DNA of 64,000 nucleotides, taken from assembly GCA_032622095.1 (NCBI GenBank), contig CP136068.1, positions 5,931,314 through 5,995,313 on the forward strand. Reading direction: 5' to 3'. The translations under genes and the position numbers were made by a program. The DNA comes from Siphonodentalium dalli. Taxonomy: Eukaryota; Mollusca; Scaphopoda; Gadilida; Siphonodentaliidae. The notes below the pieces were generated by a model. It saw nothing but the letters and a program-made list of their open reading frames with translations, made no database searches and had not been told where the DNA came from. Shown here piece by piece: positions 1 through 13,200 of the stretch (the first letter of the stretch is position 1; each line of letters opens with the position of its first letter).

Positions 1-55
1 ATCAGCCGGATGCAAACCTACCCCGGAACGTAACTTTTGGAGTCTCTTTTGGGCG

Positions 56-288
56 ATGACGTCAGTTGGGGACAACCGTACTTTTCTGAAAATGGCAGCT
101 GCAGAAAACATTCTGAATGAAAGTTCCGGTGATTCTTCCGACGATAGTCACGATACTAATGGCAGCATTGAGGAGGAAATCGGCCCATATTTACATGAAC
201 CTGACATTGAGGAGGATAGGGTCGGTGATAGACCAGGAAACGAAGAGGGCGAGGCGTGGCGGACGAATCCAGACCGCGTTGGAGAATG
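56..288 (+). CDS. P2X7-like gene, exon 1
   Basis: Open from ATG 56 (alternative ATG 92) to the donor AATG|GTGAGA at 288/289. It encodes a low-complexity acidic segment (SSGDSSDDSHD and similar). It ends two bases into a codon, matching exon 2. Confidence 0.72.
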
Positions 289-3200
289 GTGAGAACAAAA
301 AATAATAGTTGAAATTGATAGTGAAACCGAGCTAAAATTACGAAATCACTTGGAGGTGCATAGATCTGCATATAACTTATAAGACACATATTATAGTTGG
401 GTTGGGGTGTCAGAAACTCAAGTCATTGGATGAATTGATAATGTTTATTTTTAATAAATTTGAAATTGGAAATGGAATTGTTGACTGTTTACAGTGTTGT
501 CCAGGAATTAGAAATTAAACTGAAGCAGTGACTAGTACTAGTACTACTACTACTACAAGTATATTTACTGCTAGTATTGTATATTAGTGAACATATATTG
601 TATGGACATTTGAAAGCACTAACAAAAGTTACTTGAAGTTCAACATAAATCAAACTGATATTGAGAATAACGTACATAAAAACAATTACCGTACTTGAAT
701 TAGCTACAATAAATCCCTGTATTACCTGGTATTACAAACAAATACATGTAATATATTGCTGCAGACTTACAGATGGAAAATTCATGTTGTTCGTATTACC
801 AGTAGCATGGCTAATTAGGTCGTTGTAACGTTTTATATATAATTGCACACCATGTGCATTTACATGTATGTATACATTTATAAATGCACACTAGTCTCAG
901 TCGGCGCGAGATTGAAATGTGTAAATAATTGCTTCCAAAGTTCCATTAAAGGCACCCTTTTATCACAATAATGAAAATGCAATAAAATTTGTCATCGGTC
1001 GCATATTGTTCTTAGTATTAAACAGGGACGGAAAGAACTACGTGGTTGTTTGACCGATAAACGGAAGAAAATTAACTTACAAAAACTATCAACACATGTG
1101 CATTTATGTAGAAAACACTACGACACGGTGTGCATCTATGTATACATAAAACAATGATCTCATTAGCAGTAGTATGCAGCGCTCTTAATTCAGATAGTTT
1201 GGTCTTGACAATCTGAGGGTATCCCCCCCCCACCCCTGAATCCCAGTTAATTTTGGGGGGTGAATCCTGAATACATGTTAAGAAATAATATGCGATAAAT
1301 GACATAAACATTGACTGTTTTAATATCAGACAGATACAAGCAGAAGTTACATAGACACATTATGATGCCGGTCGCGTTATGAGGCCGTAATGGTACTTTA
1401 TGATGGCATGGTGGTCGAATTTGCACAAGAAGCTATTCTACCAACTCATTCATACAGATAACTAGCACAAAATATTACTTTGCGCCATCAAAACCTGTGG
1501 CCAAGATGTTTTGCTTGAACCCGAATACCAGTTAATTCGGGGATATGAATCCCGCGTACGGCTTCAAAACACCCTGAATCCCGCGTACCGAAAATGGTGG
1601 GGGGGGGGGTGATACCCTCCAATCTGCTACAGCAACTCCTTGCCGTGGCCCAGTTTGCTTCAGCAAATGAGTTCGGCCTTGCTGATTGCCATGGCCAATT
1701 ATGAGGGATGAGTATGTATATGTTCACTCATTTGTATTATATATAAACAGTTCTACAAATTATATCAATACTATCATAGCCCACCTAAATACACATTTCA
1801 CTGGTACTGCCACTATGATCACATTGAGTTGAAGGATTTAGATTGTGTAATAAATAAGCCGTCACAGACAAGTTTGAATCTAACCTCATAAATATGAGAC
1901 ATGATGCAATGTCCAGATCAATCTGGCCTTGGCAATTTTGTTTAGCCTATAAATTCCTGCTAATTTACAGGGCTGCTCATGCAAATTGGTGATCAATTGT
2001 ACTATAATCAATTGCAAATGAAGCGATAACTGGAATTATTATATGACTTGACTATTCTTCCCTAAATACCACTATCGTTTGACGATCTAATCCAAATCGT
2101 CGGATCACACTGAGTGAGATTTCCCCGATCAAATCAGATCACACTCCTACGAAATTTTCTGAGATGTGCCGAATTAACGACGACGAACTATTTATCCGTT
2201 AAAAATAGACTTTGGCAAGAAAATTTAACTGCTGAAGTGAAAAACAATTCTGAAATTATATGGTTATTATTGTAAACTGGGCGTCATATAATAAACCTTT
2301 ATCACAGCAGTGAGTTGATCCGCATCTGCGCATCACGTCTCGTTGAGGTGTGCAGATTGCCGGATCAAACTCGGTGCCTGCGGTAACTCGTTTGATCCGG
2401 TAATCTGCCCACCTCAACTCGAGTGATACTACGACACGGGTCAACACACTGTTGTGATAATAAGTATATATTTGCTTCATGGATGTGAATGGATAGTCAG
2501 GAGTTGTAGTTTCTTGGGTGTGAAATAATAAAATGAATCAAAGACTCCTATATGGAGATGCTTCTATCAATGGATTTTGATTTCATTACAAAATTTGAAT
2601 GCATGCATTTTCTCTTTCTAAAAATAGTAACAGAAAAATATCACACTTCATTCATTATCAATATAAATTCAATATATGAAGTCTTTCTGGCTAGGTGTCT
2701 TCAACTTAAAAGTTATTTTATATTCCTGGAACTCTGAGATTATTAGTTGCCCCGTGTCTGTTCTATAAACAAACTGACACATATTTTTAGCTGTAATATG
2801 CGTTTTTTATATACCCAAAGGCCAAAACCTATGTTGCATTAGCTACTACTAGCTATCAACCATTGTAACATTGTAACAGAAGATACACTAGTCATTAGAT
2901 TTAAAAAGGGAATGTGAACCGGGCATGTAATAAACAAAGAATTGCATATTATTGGAGGACAGAGAATGTCAGAGATGCAGACTAGACCATTGTTGAATGC
3001 CTCATAATCTGGCCCAGAAACACGCCATCAAAAGGGTGGTTCCTTGACTCGAATAAAATATTTTTTACCCCTGAAGCCCAAGAAATAGTAATGTAGGGGT
3101 GCTTACTCAGATTGAGTACCTTTAATATCACTTTGAATTCTGCATTTATGGAAATAATAAGATTAATATGATGTGAACCAGAATTAAAATTTGTCCGTTA

Positions 3201-3733
3201 AAGAGCCACAAACTATTTCAGAATTTCCTGGCAGTCCAATGTATACAGCTACATACCGTATACAGTGCTAAAGAATTATAAAATGTTAATATTTGTGATT
3301 TCTTGTCTATTCCAGGTGTTCCTGCTCAAATTGCATTGTGCAGGCAACTACACATGAGTGTCGGTGTTGTCGTGAGCTGTCAAAAGTTACTAGTAAATTA
3401 GAAGAAGTTAAGTCAGCATACATGCACCAGAAGGACTTTAGTTGTATCACAGACACCGATGCCTTTGATAGTGTTTGCCTGGATCCATGGGTGTTGGAAG
3501 TGGCCTGGCTGGGTTACCAGCAACAATACAGTCATCCTTTTGATGGTCCTTTGAATGATAAATATCGGCACATAGCCTACAGACAGTTTACGCGTTGGTG
3601 CTGGGGCTATCTTGGACTTTATAACAGAAGGCCTGTGCCATCATGTGTGTTGCGTAAAATTAGGCAGGCGTTTCCAAGTGACAATGGTGTTTATAGGGGC
3701 TTCAGAATGCCTGACCTCAGAGATGTTGATTAA
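56..3733 (+). CDS. P2X7 ballast-domain-like Cys-rich protein, two exons (56-288, 3316-3733)
   Basis: Joined exons give 651 nt, 216 residues plus stop. Exon 1 encodes an acidic Ser/Asp/Glu-rich leader. Exon 2 encodes the C-terminal cytosolic 'ballast' module best known from the P2X7 purinoceptor: a cysteine cluster (CSCSNC, then ECRCCRE), CITDTDAF, CLDPWVLEVAW, a Tyr-rich stretch, RHIAYRQFTRWCWGYLG, then PSCVLRKIRQAFP. The splice is decisive: the TG ending exon 1 plus the G opening exon 2 make Trp, giving the W-C-x-C-x-x-C start typical of the family. There are no transmembrane segments and no ATP-binding ectodomain, so it is not a channel. In invertebrates this module occurs in many soluble or transposon-linked proteins; its function there is unknown. 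The ATG at 92 (aaaATGG) is a better start context than the one at 56, which lies in the shared subterminal sequence. Confidence 0.8.
289..3315 (+). other. Intron of P2X7-like gene
   Basis: 3027 bp with no coding signal. It holds an inverted pair of C/G-run sequences near 1190-1290 and 1520-1640 (ctgagggtatccccccccc against ggggggggggtgatacc), the palindromic MITE at 2297-2460, and AT-rich unique sequence. Confidence 0.7.
2297..2460. repeat. Palindromic MITE
   Basis: Outer arms ttatcacagcagtgagttga and the inverted tcaacacactgttgtgataa. Inner arms gatccgg/ccggatc and gaggtgtgcagatt/aatctgcccacctc. It is one long imperfect hairpin of about 164 bp. Confidence 0.6.
3316..3733 (+). CDS. P2X7-like gene, exon 2 (ballast module)
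   Basis: Acceptor ttgtctattccag|GTGTTCC at 3315/3316. Open to the TAA at 3731-3733. The stop overlaps an AATAAA at 3733-3738, a candidate polyadenylation signal, so the 3' UTR would be very short. The last codons are the start of a 1.7-kb tandem duplication that continues downstream. Confidence 0.8.
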
Positions 3734-4345
3734 ATAAATAGTAAACATTAAATAGAGTGAAATCCTTTATCCCATATAAATTCAAATGTGACTTTTTTCT
3801 TCTTATTTTAACCCTCCCATGTCGGGAGCTATGCTGGTGCAGCATTAAAGATAGATCCTGTGCCAGTGCATTCTCTTATATATATAAGATGAGAAAAAAA
3901 TAATTCCAGACAAAATCATTCAATTTAAAATACTCAAGGACAAGCTTGTGTAAATACGATGATCATGGTTGTGAACTATACCGAGACAATTACTGTAAAA
4001 GACACTCTATTGTAAACATTCAAGCATGTGATTGTGACCAAATTGTGTAAATGTTTTTTGTAGATGAGGACTAAGAGTCTGCAAGGACTCATTCCTAGAA
4101 ATAAATAAATCAAGAGAATACACTGGCTTAATTAAGGTCACGGTAAATACATGTATTGTTAGGCCAATGCCTTCTCTGATATATGGGAGACTCACATATA
4201 TGAGATAATGCATCTGCACAGGGTTTTCGCAAGATATCAGGATGTTCCAATCATGGCAGAATTAATACATTGAAGAAGCTGAAAATATTGGTACCCGAGC
4301 ACCAACAATGATTAATACACTTGGTTCTATACAAGGGACCTTTAA

Positions 4346-4738
4346 CCCTTTACCCAACAGAACGGCCCTGTGGCAATGCATTCTCTTATATATGCGAGTC
4401 GACCATAGGTCGCCTCGCATATATAAGAGAATGCATTGGCTTAACACATTAAAAATTATAAAATTGTTAAAGAATGTAAGAAAAAATGGTAAAAAGTGTT
4501 AAAAAAAGATTTTTTTTTAGGCCAATGCATTCTCTTATATATGCGAGGCGACCTATGGTCGACTCGCATATATAAGAGAATGCATTGGCACAGGGCATAA
4601 CTGTAACTATCACAATGTGGTCAAGGAGCCGGTTCCAATGATATCCATATTTGTATGGTTCTATTGAGACAGACCGAAGATATTTTAGGCTGTTGAAGCT
4701 TTATTTGGCCGGTTTTGGCCGGTTTGTTGGGTAAAGGG
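4346..4738. mobile_element. piggyBac-type MITE with TTAA duplications
   Basis: Starts ccctttacccaac and ends gttgggtaaaggg. It is flanked by TTAA at 4342-4345 and 4739-4742. The second copy of the surrounding duplication has the unoccupied site ggacctttaaaggaccc (TTAA 5939-5942), so both boundaries are fixed. It contains two palindromes (4373-4440, 4521-4589) of the family gcattctcttatatatgcga. TTAA targets and CCCTTT-like ends are known for piggyBac elements. Confidence 0.8.
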
Positions 4739-4894
4739 TTAAAGGACCCAAGGTACTCGCAGTGGGTAAATGTAAAAAAATATATATATAAATCTGTAAA
4801 TACCAAGATGTAAATGGAGAAATAGATGACTTCATTCATATATTAATTACTGATACATCTTCAATAATTATAATATTTCGCATGCTGAAACCCT

Positions 4895-4965
4895 TTTTAT
4901 GTAAACAACACTGTTACAGTGATTTGTAATAGGTAATTCCACTGTAACAGTAATGTTTACATAAT
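4895..4965. repeat. Short palindromic MITE, with a second copy at 6100-6175
   Basis: Arms tatgtaaacaacactgttac and the inverted ctgtaacagtaatgtttaca around a short spacer. The same unit recurs in the duplicated copy. Confidence 0.5.
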
Positions 4966-5054
4966 AATGGATTTCAAATGTAAAATCTCTTTATTGAAAA
5001 GTATTTAATATATTATAAGTTATTGTGGTGGATTGACAGTAACATGTTGTGACA

Positions 5055-5350
5055 TTGACGGCTTGGTGTTTATGTTCAACCGATTTGCGAAGCGACGAGG
5101 TTGAACATACAGTAATTCCCTAATTAATCAACTCCATAACCAACGCATAATTATGGATCATTTTTCAGGATTTAGTCGGAAATAAGGCTTGTTGCCATTC
5201 ATCAGAAAGCTCTTGGTGAGAGCTTTTCGATGAATGGCAACAATCCACATTTCCGAATAAATCCTGAAAAGTTACCCATAATTCTCTTGTGGATAAGAGG
5301 TTGATTAATTAGAGCATTACTGTACACTCCAAGCCGTCAATGTCACACGT
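5055..5350. mobile_element. Hairpin MITE, family tacagtaattcccta
   Basis: Nested inverted repeats: acattgacggcttgg/ccaagccgtcaatgt outside, ctaattaatcaact/agttgattaattag next, and a core stem with ttgccattcatc/gatgaatggcaa. A second, partly deleted copy is at 6250-6530, and a distant copy is at 36620-36776. Confidence 0.65.
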
Positions 5351-7061
5351 TGTTCAATATAAATGATGTCATGAAAAAAAGCAGGCCATCGAGAGACTAT
5401 GAAACGGTTGTCTTGGTTTTTCTTTATGTTGACGACTCGATGTTGATTAAATAAATAGTAAACATCAAATAGAATGAAATCCTTTATCTGAACCCCCCCC
5501 TCCCATTATAAATTCAAATGTGACTTTTTCTTCTTATTTTAACCCTCGCATGTTGGGAGCTATGCTGGTGCAGATCCTGTGCCAGTGCATTCTCTTATAT
5601 ACATAAGATGAGAAAAAAATAATTCCAGACAAAATCATTCAATTTAAAATACTCAAGGACAAGCTTGTGTAAATACGATGATCATAGTTGTGAACTATAC
5701 CGAGACAATTACTGTAAAAGACACTCTATTGTAAACATTCAAGCATGTGATTGTGATGAGGACTAAGAGTCTGCAAGGACTCATTCCTAGAAATAAATAA
5801 GATAATGCATCTGCACAGGGTTTTCGCAAGATATCAGGATGTTCCAATCATGGAAGGATTAATACATTGAAGAAGCTGAAAATATTGGTACCCGAGCACC
5901 AACAATGATTAATACACTTGGCTCTATACAAGGGACCTTTAAAGGACCCAAGGTACTCGCAGTGGGTAAATGTTAAAAAATATATTTATAAATCTGTAAA
6001 TACATCCCCACCAAGATGTAAATGGAGAAATAGATTGACTTTGTTCATATAGTAATTACTGATACTTCTCCAATAATTATAATTCGCATGCTGAAACCAT
6101 TGTTATGTAAACAACACTGTTACAGTGATTTGTAATAGGTAATTTCACTGTAACAGTAATGTTTGCATAACAATGGATTTCAAATGTAAAATCTCATTAT
6201 TGAAAAGTAATTAATATATTATAAGTTATTGTGGTGGATTGACGGTAACTGTCACATGTTGTGACATTGACGGCTTGGTGTTTATGTTCAACCGATTCGT
6301 GAAGCGACGAGGTTGAACATACAGTAATTCTCTAATTAATCAACTCCATAACCACAGCAGAATTATGGGTAATTTTTCAGAATTTAGTCGGTGAGAGCTT
6401 TCCGATGAATGGCAACAAGCCACATTTCCGAATAAATCCTGAAAAGTTACCAATAATTCTGCTGTGGTTAAGAAGTTGATTAATTAGAGCATTACTGTAC
6501 ACTCCAAGCCGTCAATGTCACACCATGTAACCGTCAATCTACCACAATAATGTATATGTAATGCCGTCATTCTAATTTAGAAAATTTATTATGGAGAAAA
6601 TGTCAAAATCTCCTATCGCTCTTGCCTAAACGTTGTTCAACATAAATGATGTCATGAAAAAAAAGCAGGCCATCGAGAGACTATGAAACGGTTGTCTTGG
6701 TTTCCTTTATGTTGACGACTCGAGACATAAACATAGGACATATTGCGCGGCTCTCTGACCAATCAATGATGCGGTTTCTTACTGGAGGTGGAACATAGTT
6801 TATTAAAATTAGGAGGTCTATCTAATTTACTTTTAATTGTTATTTTGCAGGACATAATGTGGCATGTGTGTATATCTCAGGTGTGAAAATGACAACTTAA
6901 ACAAAATAGTGGTACTTCGTTGTAACGGCATTGGTTTGCCTAGGTACCAACATCAGCAATTTAGCAGGGCCCAACAACATCATAGCATATTAGTAGTTTG
7001 CTCAGCCTGCCATCAAATATCTGTTATCATTAACTTAAAAATTTAGTATAGCAAATGACAA

Positions 7062-7294
7062 TTATTTTGAAGAATTTTTGCTAACTTTCTTCTTTTTCTT
7101 TTTTGGGAGGGATGCCATCTTAGCTGTTACAATCCTATTTACTTTTTGAAAACGAGTTTGGTAAAGTAGTATTGCCTGATTCAGGCAAACCCTTTTCTTC
7201 AAACTGGTCAGTGAGGATGGCACTTTTGTGGCAACCCGCTTTTTATTGTTTTTCACAAGTCTGAATACTTCCGTGACACAGTCATCAACATAGT
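7062..7294 (-). CDS. Transposase exon 12: C terminus
   Basis: Acceptor cttttattttcag|ACTATG at 7294, stop at 7062-7064. Ends in a Lys/Ser-rich tail. A minus-strand AATAAA (plus TTTATT at 6799-6804) lies about 260 nt downstream. Confidence 0.8.
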
Positions 7295-10200
7295 CTGAAA
7301 ATAAAAGCAAGTTAATCAGAGTTAATATCATTAAATCTTTTTGAAAATTGGTGGTCTCCAGATTTTCTATTGAGTTATCCATGTTCTTTTACATTTTAAT
7401 TTTCAACTGAAGATGTTTATTTATGGTATACTTGATATCTTGATGATCATAGCTTATTAAATGGTGATGAAATACAAATAAGTTGAAAAAACAAAAAGAA
7501 AATTGAGAAATCTCATGCTATTTGCAATGTGTCTGGTGTTATGCTGGTCCAGATCAAGAATGAAGGTGACTGTGCTTCATTTGACAGTCTCCAAATTTTC
7601 AATAGAGTTATCCATCTTTCTTTACATTTTAATTTAAAACCCTAGTTTGGCTGTTGAATATGAAGTAAATTTACTCACTGTATGTGGCACTCTCTAGAAT
7701 CTTCCTCAGAACATGGCCATCTTTATATTTGGGATAAACCAGGTTGTATCGGAGTTCCCCTTCTGAGGATTTCGCCTGCACTCTCTCACTGTTCTCGTTG
7801 TAGTGAAGCGCAGCCACTTGTGTCCTGTCAGTAACAAATAAAAATCATATTTATAAATAAAATTCACATGGAGAAAGCAGATGAAATAACTCTTTAAACA
7901 GATATCTATAGCTTGTGTCTATAACTTCTGTTTGGCTGAAATTTGGCTTTGGAAATATTTCTTGTAAATTGACCCAAAACATATTTTTATTTGCTGCTCT
8001 ATTCACACATTGCCGGGGAGGGTACTGCTTACCTATTACTTTTGCCACATATAGTTTATGTTTTAATTTAAATAACTCACATTCAGCTGATTAGTGATTA
8101 TCGGCTACATGGTAATGGGTGTCAAATTTAAAATGTCAAAAGTTTTGGTTCAAACCTACCAGCTTGTGTTTTACTTGCAGTAGATATATTTATAACCCAC
8201 CTGGATCTCATGCCAAGATATGAAAAGTGCATCATTTTAGGTGCATAATGGTTAATGACACTGTGAAAATTCTCGACTCGACTCGTTTGTCCATAGGATG
8301 ACATCTTGCCCACTTGAGTCATGGTTCTCGTGCGAGTTAGCAGCTCTTCGAGCTCACTTGCTGGTTTGGACCCTATGAAAAGAATTTGATATTGGTCATA
8401 ATCAAGTGTAAAATTCCCTTATTGAAGAAACAAAATTTGTAATTCAAAATGTTGATTGAACTTGATTCAAGCATAATTTATCAGAATCGCCTAAAATTCA
8501 ATAAAATCTTATCAATATTTCTTTGTGTTTGAACAACACATTTGGGTCAATCAAACCTCAGGAATTACTTGCAATGAAATAGTGTTCATATGTCACACTA
8601 GCTGAACTATTATAATCTGAAGATGTTTTCCTCATTTATTTCCAAATTCCTTCCGCAACTAATAATGCATTTTAGTTTAGAGTCAGACATGCTGAAAAAA
8701 CTAGCAGTTACATATCTTACCTGGTTGAAATACATTACATGACAAAGTAACATAAATGTACCTGGCACATACATGTATACATCACCATTGTCACTCTTGG
8801 AAATGGATTATTCACATATGTGGTACAGTTAATCACCAGACCAGCTGGGAACTGCAAAAACAAAACTATAGAAGACATGAAAATCAAGTGACATTCCCCC
8901 AACTGGAACTCCCAGGATGTATTACACTTACATTGCCTGGTTAGTGACCTAAGTGACCATGCAACCCACTGTTATAATTATTAATGGTCAAGTACACACT
9001 TTATATCAAATGGTTTCAAATTTTCACTATTAAGTAATATTGAAAGAAAACCGAAAAATAGTATATTATTTTGAATACTATTATTTTTTGTATACATGTA
9101 TATAATAAAGTGGGTTGCATTTGTGTAGTTGTTGGGCCACTCGCCATGAAGTCATGTTCCCAGGCCAGCTGGCATATACTTCAGAGGACGACTGAAGGTC
9201 AGAAAGTGCATAGAGAATGTCACTTGATAATTGTCTTGCATGAGTAACTATACAATTATATTCAATCACAGTGTTCACATACTAAATAACGCCCATATAT
9301 TAAAGCAATAAAAATACAATGCCTTTTATATTACCACATAGATCATCCCATTCAGCTACCTTTTAATTTTGATGAAATTATCTTTACACATCCCTTGAAA
9401 GTAATCATCAATGAACGCTAAATTAAATGGTTAAAAAAATTTCAAATTTGTGACTTAATATTTAATGTTTAAGAAAATGAGATGAAGGCAAGATTTGAAT
9501 GATTGTTTGGAGAAGATAAAAAAAATGATTGAACCTGCAATTAACCAATTCTTCTCTTTCTTATATGGTTCATGTAGGCAGTTCGTATGTATATTCTGTA
9601 TGTGCTCGGTAGCAGAGACCCACTTCTTCTGAATCGTGTCACTGTCTCCAACTTCACTAGTGAGAGCACACCAGTATAGATGGCACACCAAACTCTGAAT
9701 CCACTCTTTCACCACATCCATTCCCTTCTTCTTTGACAGATTCTCCATTTTCTTTTTTATAGCTGAGATATGATATACATTTTATGATATTAATTGCACT
9801 AGCTGTTGTTTGTTTCTCTTGTCACCAATTACGCCTCCCCACACCCCACTTTAATTTAAAGAGATAGACGCAACTCGCAAAATTCATTGTTATTTTGTCT
9901 TAACTCCCTCGGTTATGCCCCAACATAATCCTAATACAAAAACCTAAGACGTGCAGGGAATTGCGTCTATATCTTTAAGGCCCATGTTTCTTAAACTTTA
10001 GCATTTTTTATCAAATATATATTGGGCTCATAATTAGAACTAACATGAGCTGGAACAAATCTGGTAAACTGGGCAAAAAAGGGATGTGTTTGGAGTGTTA
10101 CCACCCCTCCCCCAAATTTTGGTGAAACGTTCCAATATTTTAGTTGTTGCAACTGTTGAGATAATTCTCCAAATTTCCAGTTAATATTGGGGCAGCTAAG

Positions 10201-13200
10201 CCATCTGAATCACAACTGTTGAAATATTTTTTCAAAGTTATGGGGCGGTGCACCCCAGATGCCCCCTCCCTTGTTGACACATCCCTGTTAGTAAGGATTT
10301 TCAAGTCTGAGACAATGCAAGTTGAAATAATTTCGGTTATCTTTGTGAATAAAAGGATGTGATGATAGGTGGTGGGAGTGTCGCATGTTTTCAACATGCT
10401 CTATAACCCTTACATGACTGGAGTTTCCTAAACTTTTATGAAAACCCTGTGCCAATGCATTCTCTTATATATGTGAGTCGCCCATATGGCATCTCACATA
10501 TATACGTGAATGCATTGGCCTGACAATATTTATCTTGACCATGTAAGTCAGTGCATTCTCTTATATATCACCCCTGGTCCAATGGTCCTGCTAATGTGCT
10601 ATCATGCAGTTGGGTCCTGCTGAATTGCTATGATGATGTTAGGGCAAACTGATGATGTTAACAAAAAGTACCGTTATAATTTTTTAATTTGTCTTTTTCG
10701 CGGTGTTCCGTTAATCTGAACATATCTAAGAAAAGCCATTAATCATATCAAACATTCAAAGTCATATTTATTCCGAAATATTTGTAATACTGGTTGTATT
10801 AGCTGTTGAACATCGACAATAATCAAGATTGTTATTCACGTCGTTTTAGAAACACCAGCTCAGGCATTAATATATTTTTCAAAAATATATATGTTATTGA
10901 ATGTTTCACACACACACTGATTTTGATCTCAAATCGCTCAGATTAGCCAAACACTGTGAAAATGACAACTTTAGAAAATATAACATACCTTTTCGTAACG
11001 GCTGCCCTACCCGCAATTCAGCAGGACCACCAGCATCATAGCATATTAGCAGGACCACTTGACCAGGGGTGTATATGTGAGGCTCTCTGTGGGGGACTCG
11101 CATATATAATATAATGCACTGGCACAGGGTATTTGATATTGCACCAGCGCTACTCCCGCCATGAAAGGGTTAATATTTACAATTGATTACCTTTCACTAC
11201 ATGCCAACTATCAAAGAAATGTTGGTACTCGGTTTTCTCTCGCAACCATTTTGTAATCGATGTGTGCATATCTGTTACTATTGCTTTTATATTCATAACA
11301 TTCTTTGACTGGAGTACGCTCATGCACCGTTTGAGTCCCTCCAACTCCATAGCATTTGAAGAAGAAACTTCCGTTCTCTGAGACATAAAATTCATTATAT
11401 GTAGATGTTATATTTATGATGACATAAAATGCAAGTTTCAATGACACTGTAGCTCAACTTGGAAAGGGAATAATTTCATGCGTTACAGTCAATGGAGTGA
11501 TTAGATTATCAACATGAAGAGATATATAAAGTAAAATCCATTGAACAACCACTGGGACATTGGGCATGTTTCATAATTACTTGTACCAACCAAAGATAAT
11601 TCCCAAGTTGGTTTTATTGAAAATGGTATCACTATCAGTCTCTATGTGATTTTATTTCATGGACGTTCATGGTACTAAGATGAACAATCAATCACAAAAT
11701 GACTAATTTTTATATGCACTCTGAATCAAGCTTATCTAAATTTTCTTTCCTTTTAAATTTGTGTTCGTTGTCTAAATAATCTGATGTTTTTTCACTAAAA
11801 ACACACCATGTTATACTCAACCCTTAAAGATGTATTCGTGGTTTCAGACCTCCAGATATAACAACAAAATAACATTCTAATCTAACTTTGTTTCTGCCTT
11901 TTGTTCAAAGAATATTAATTTGCATTGAAAATTAAAAAAGATAAATAACACATTCATGGCACTTCTAATTCAAACATGTCTTTTACACTATAATTTGAGT
12001 AAAACAAAAATAATGTCATTGTATAACTTGTGTATAAATTAGCATGGAACCCTGAAAACATCTTGAAAAATCTGAAACAAGCACTATCAGTGGATAACTT
12101 GTGATAAAATTTTCAATATCAATTTTGTTTACTTGTATCAGTTCCATTGAGAGCAGTTTATTCCTTGTTATATCCATCACGGAGTATACACAATATTTGG
12201 CTGAATGGCCTGGAGTATCACATCTCGCGTCACCTCCGAGAAGCAGAGGCTCTTCCCGCACGGTATTCATGAGGAGATCTTGTTTTTTAAGCCATATAGT
12301 GCTTACAGCCTGATGCAAATATCTCGACTGGTAACGGAAATACTGTGCCTTGTGCATGCACACTATCCCCATCATCCTATAAAAGATAAGTAGCATTAAC
12401 ATACCTTGCTCGTATTTAAATTCGCGCAGTACTATTTTTCGCTCAGTTTTGAATTTGCACACTTTAAATTCGCGCACCTAACTGCGCGAATTAAAAACTG
12501 ACAAAAATATTTTCGTAATATTTCTGTGATATTTTCGTATGTCTTGGAGCTGATGACAGTTTCAGATTTTTGTCCTTGCTGGAGATAGCATATGTGTATA
12601 TTAAACACCATCGCGGTGGATTTACATCGTGTAGACAATAAACTAGTAACTACATACATTATAATTTTGTGGCGAACTGGAATATTATTTTTTCTTATAC
12701 AAGCATTTCAACAATGTCTATGTTACCATAATTTGTCGCTTGGCATTGTGAGCAATGATCTTGATATCGGTTGGCTGAATGTAAATATGTGCATACATGT
12801 ATAGGCGTAATTGTCTATTCAACCGTTTCATATATGTAAACTCAGCAACATAGTCCTCTTGTATTTCCTATGGAGTGTGATTTAGATTAAACTTGGCAGT
12901 CGTACTATTTTTCGTTCAGTTTTAAATTCGCGCACCAATGGGTGCGCGAAAAATAGTACTGCGCGAATTTAAATACGAGTAAGGTAGATAGATATCATAC
13001 ATGTACTAGTACCTAAAAATTGAGGTGTCAAGGACTCAGAAATTGAAATGGATATTATGAAATATGAAAAATATCTATCAATTACAGAGTGGTAGTTGTT
13101 TAATCAGTCCACACCACAGTATTGAATTTGCAGTGGGACATTTTCCTAATTTCGAGGGCTGTTTATTATTGACAAAGTTTGAATGTTCTGAGATGTGTCA

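Larger units (their letters stand above)
3725..6723. repeat. Tandem duplication, two copies (3725-5440, 5441-6723)
   Basis: Both copies start with tgttgattaaataaatagta and end with atgttgacgactcga. Copy 2 is shorter because it lacks the 393-bp piggyBac-type MITE and smaller blocks. The duplication starts inside the last codons of the P2X7-like gene. It includes copies of two hairpin MITEs and lies between the convergent genes. Confidence 0.8.

Noticed and set aside
2256-2480. 74-codon minus-strand frame
   Set aside because: Lies inside the palindromic MITE.
12016-12477. 153-codon minus-strand frame as a gene
   Set aside because: It is transposase exon 7 extended into flanking introns; its upstream part is the TA-flanked MITE.
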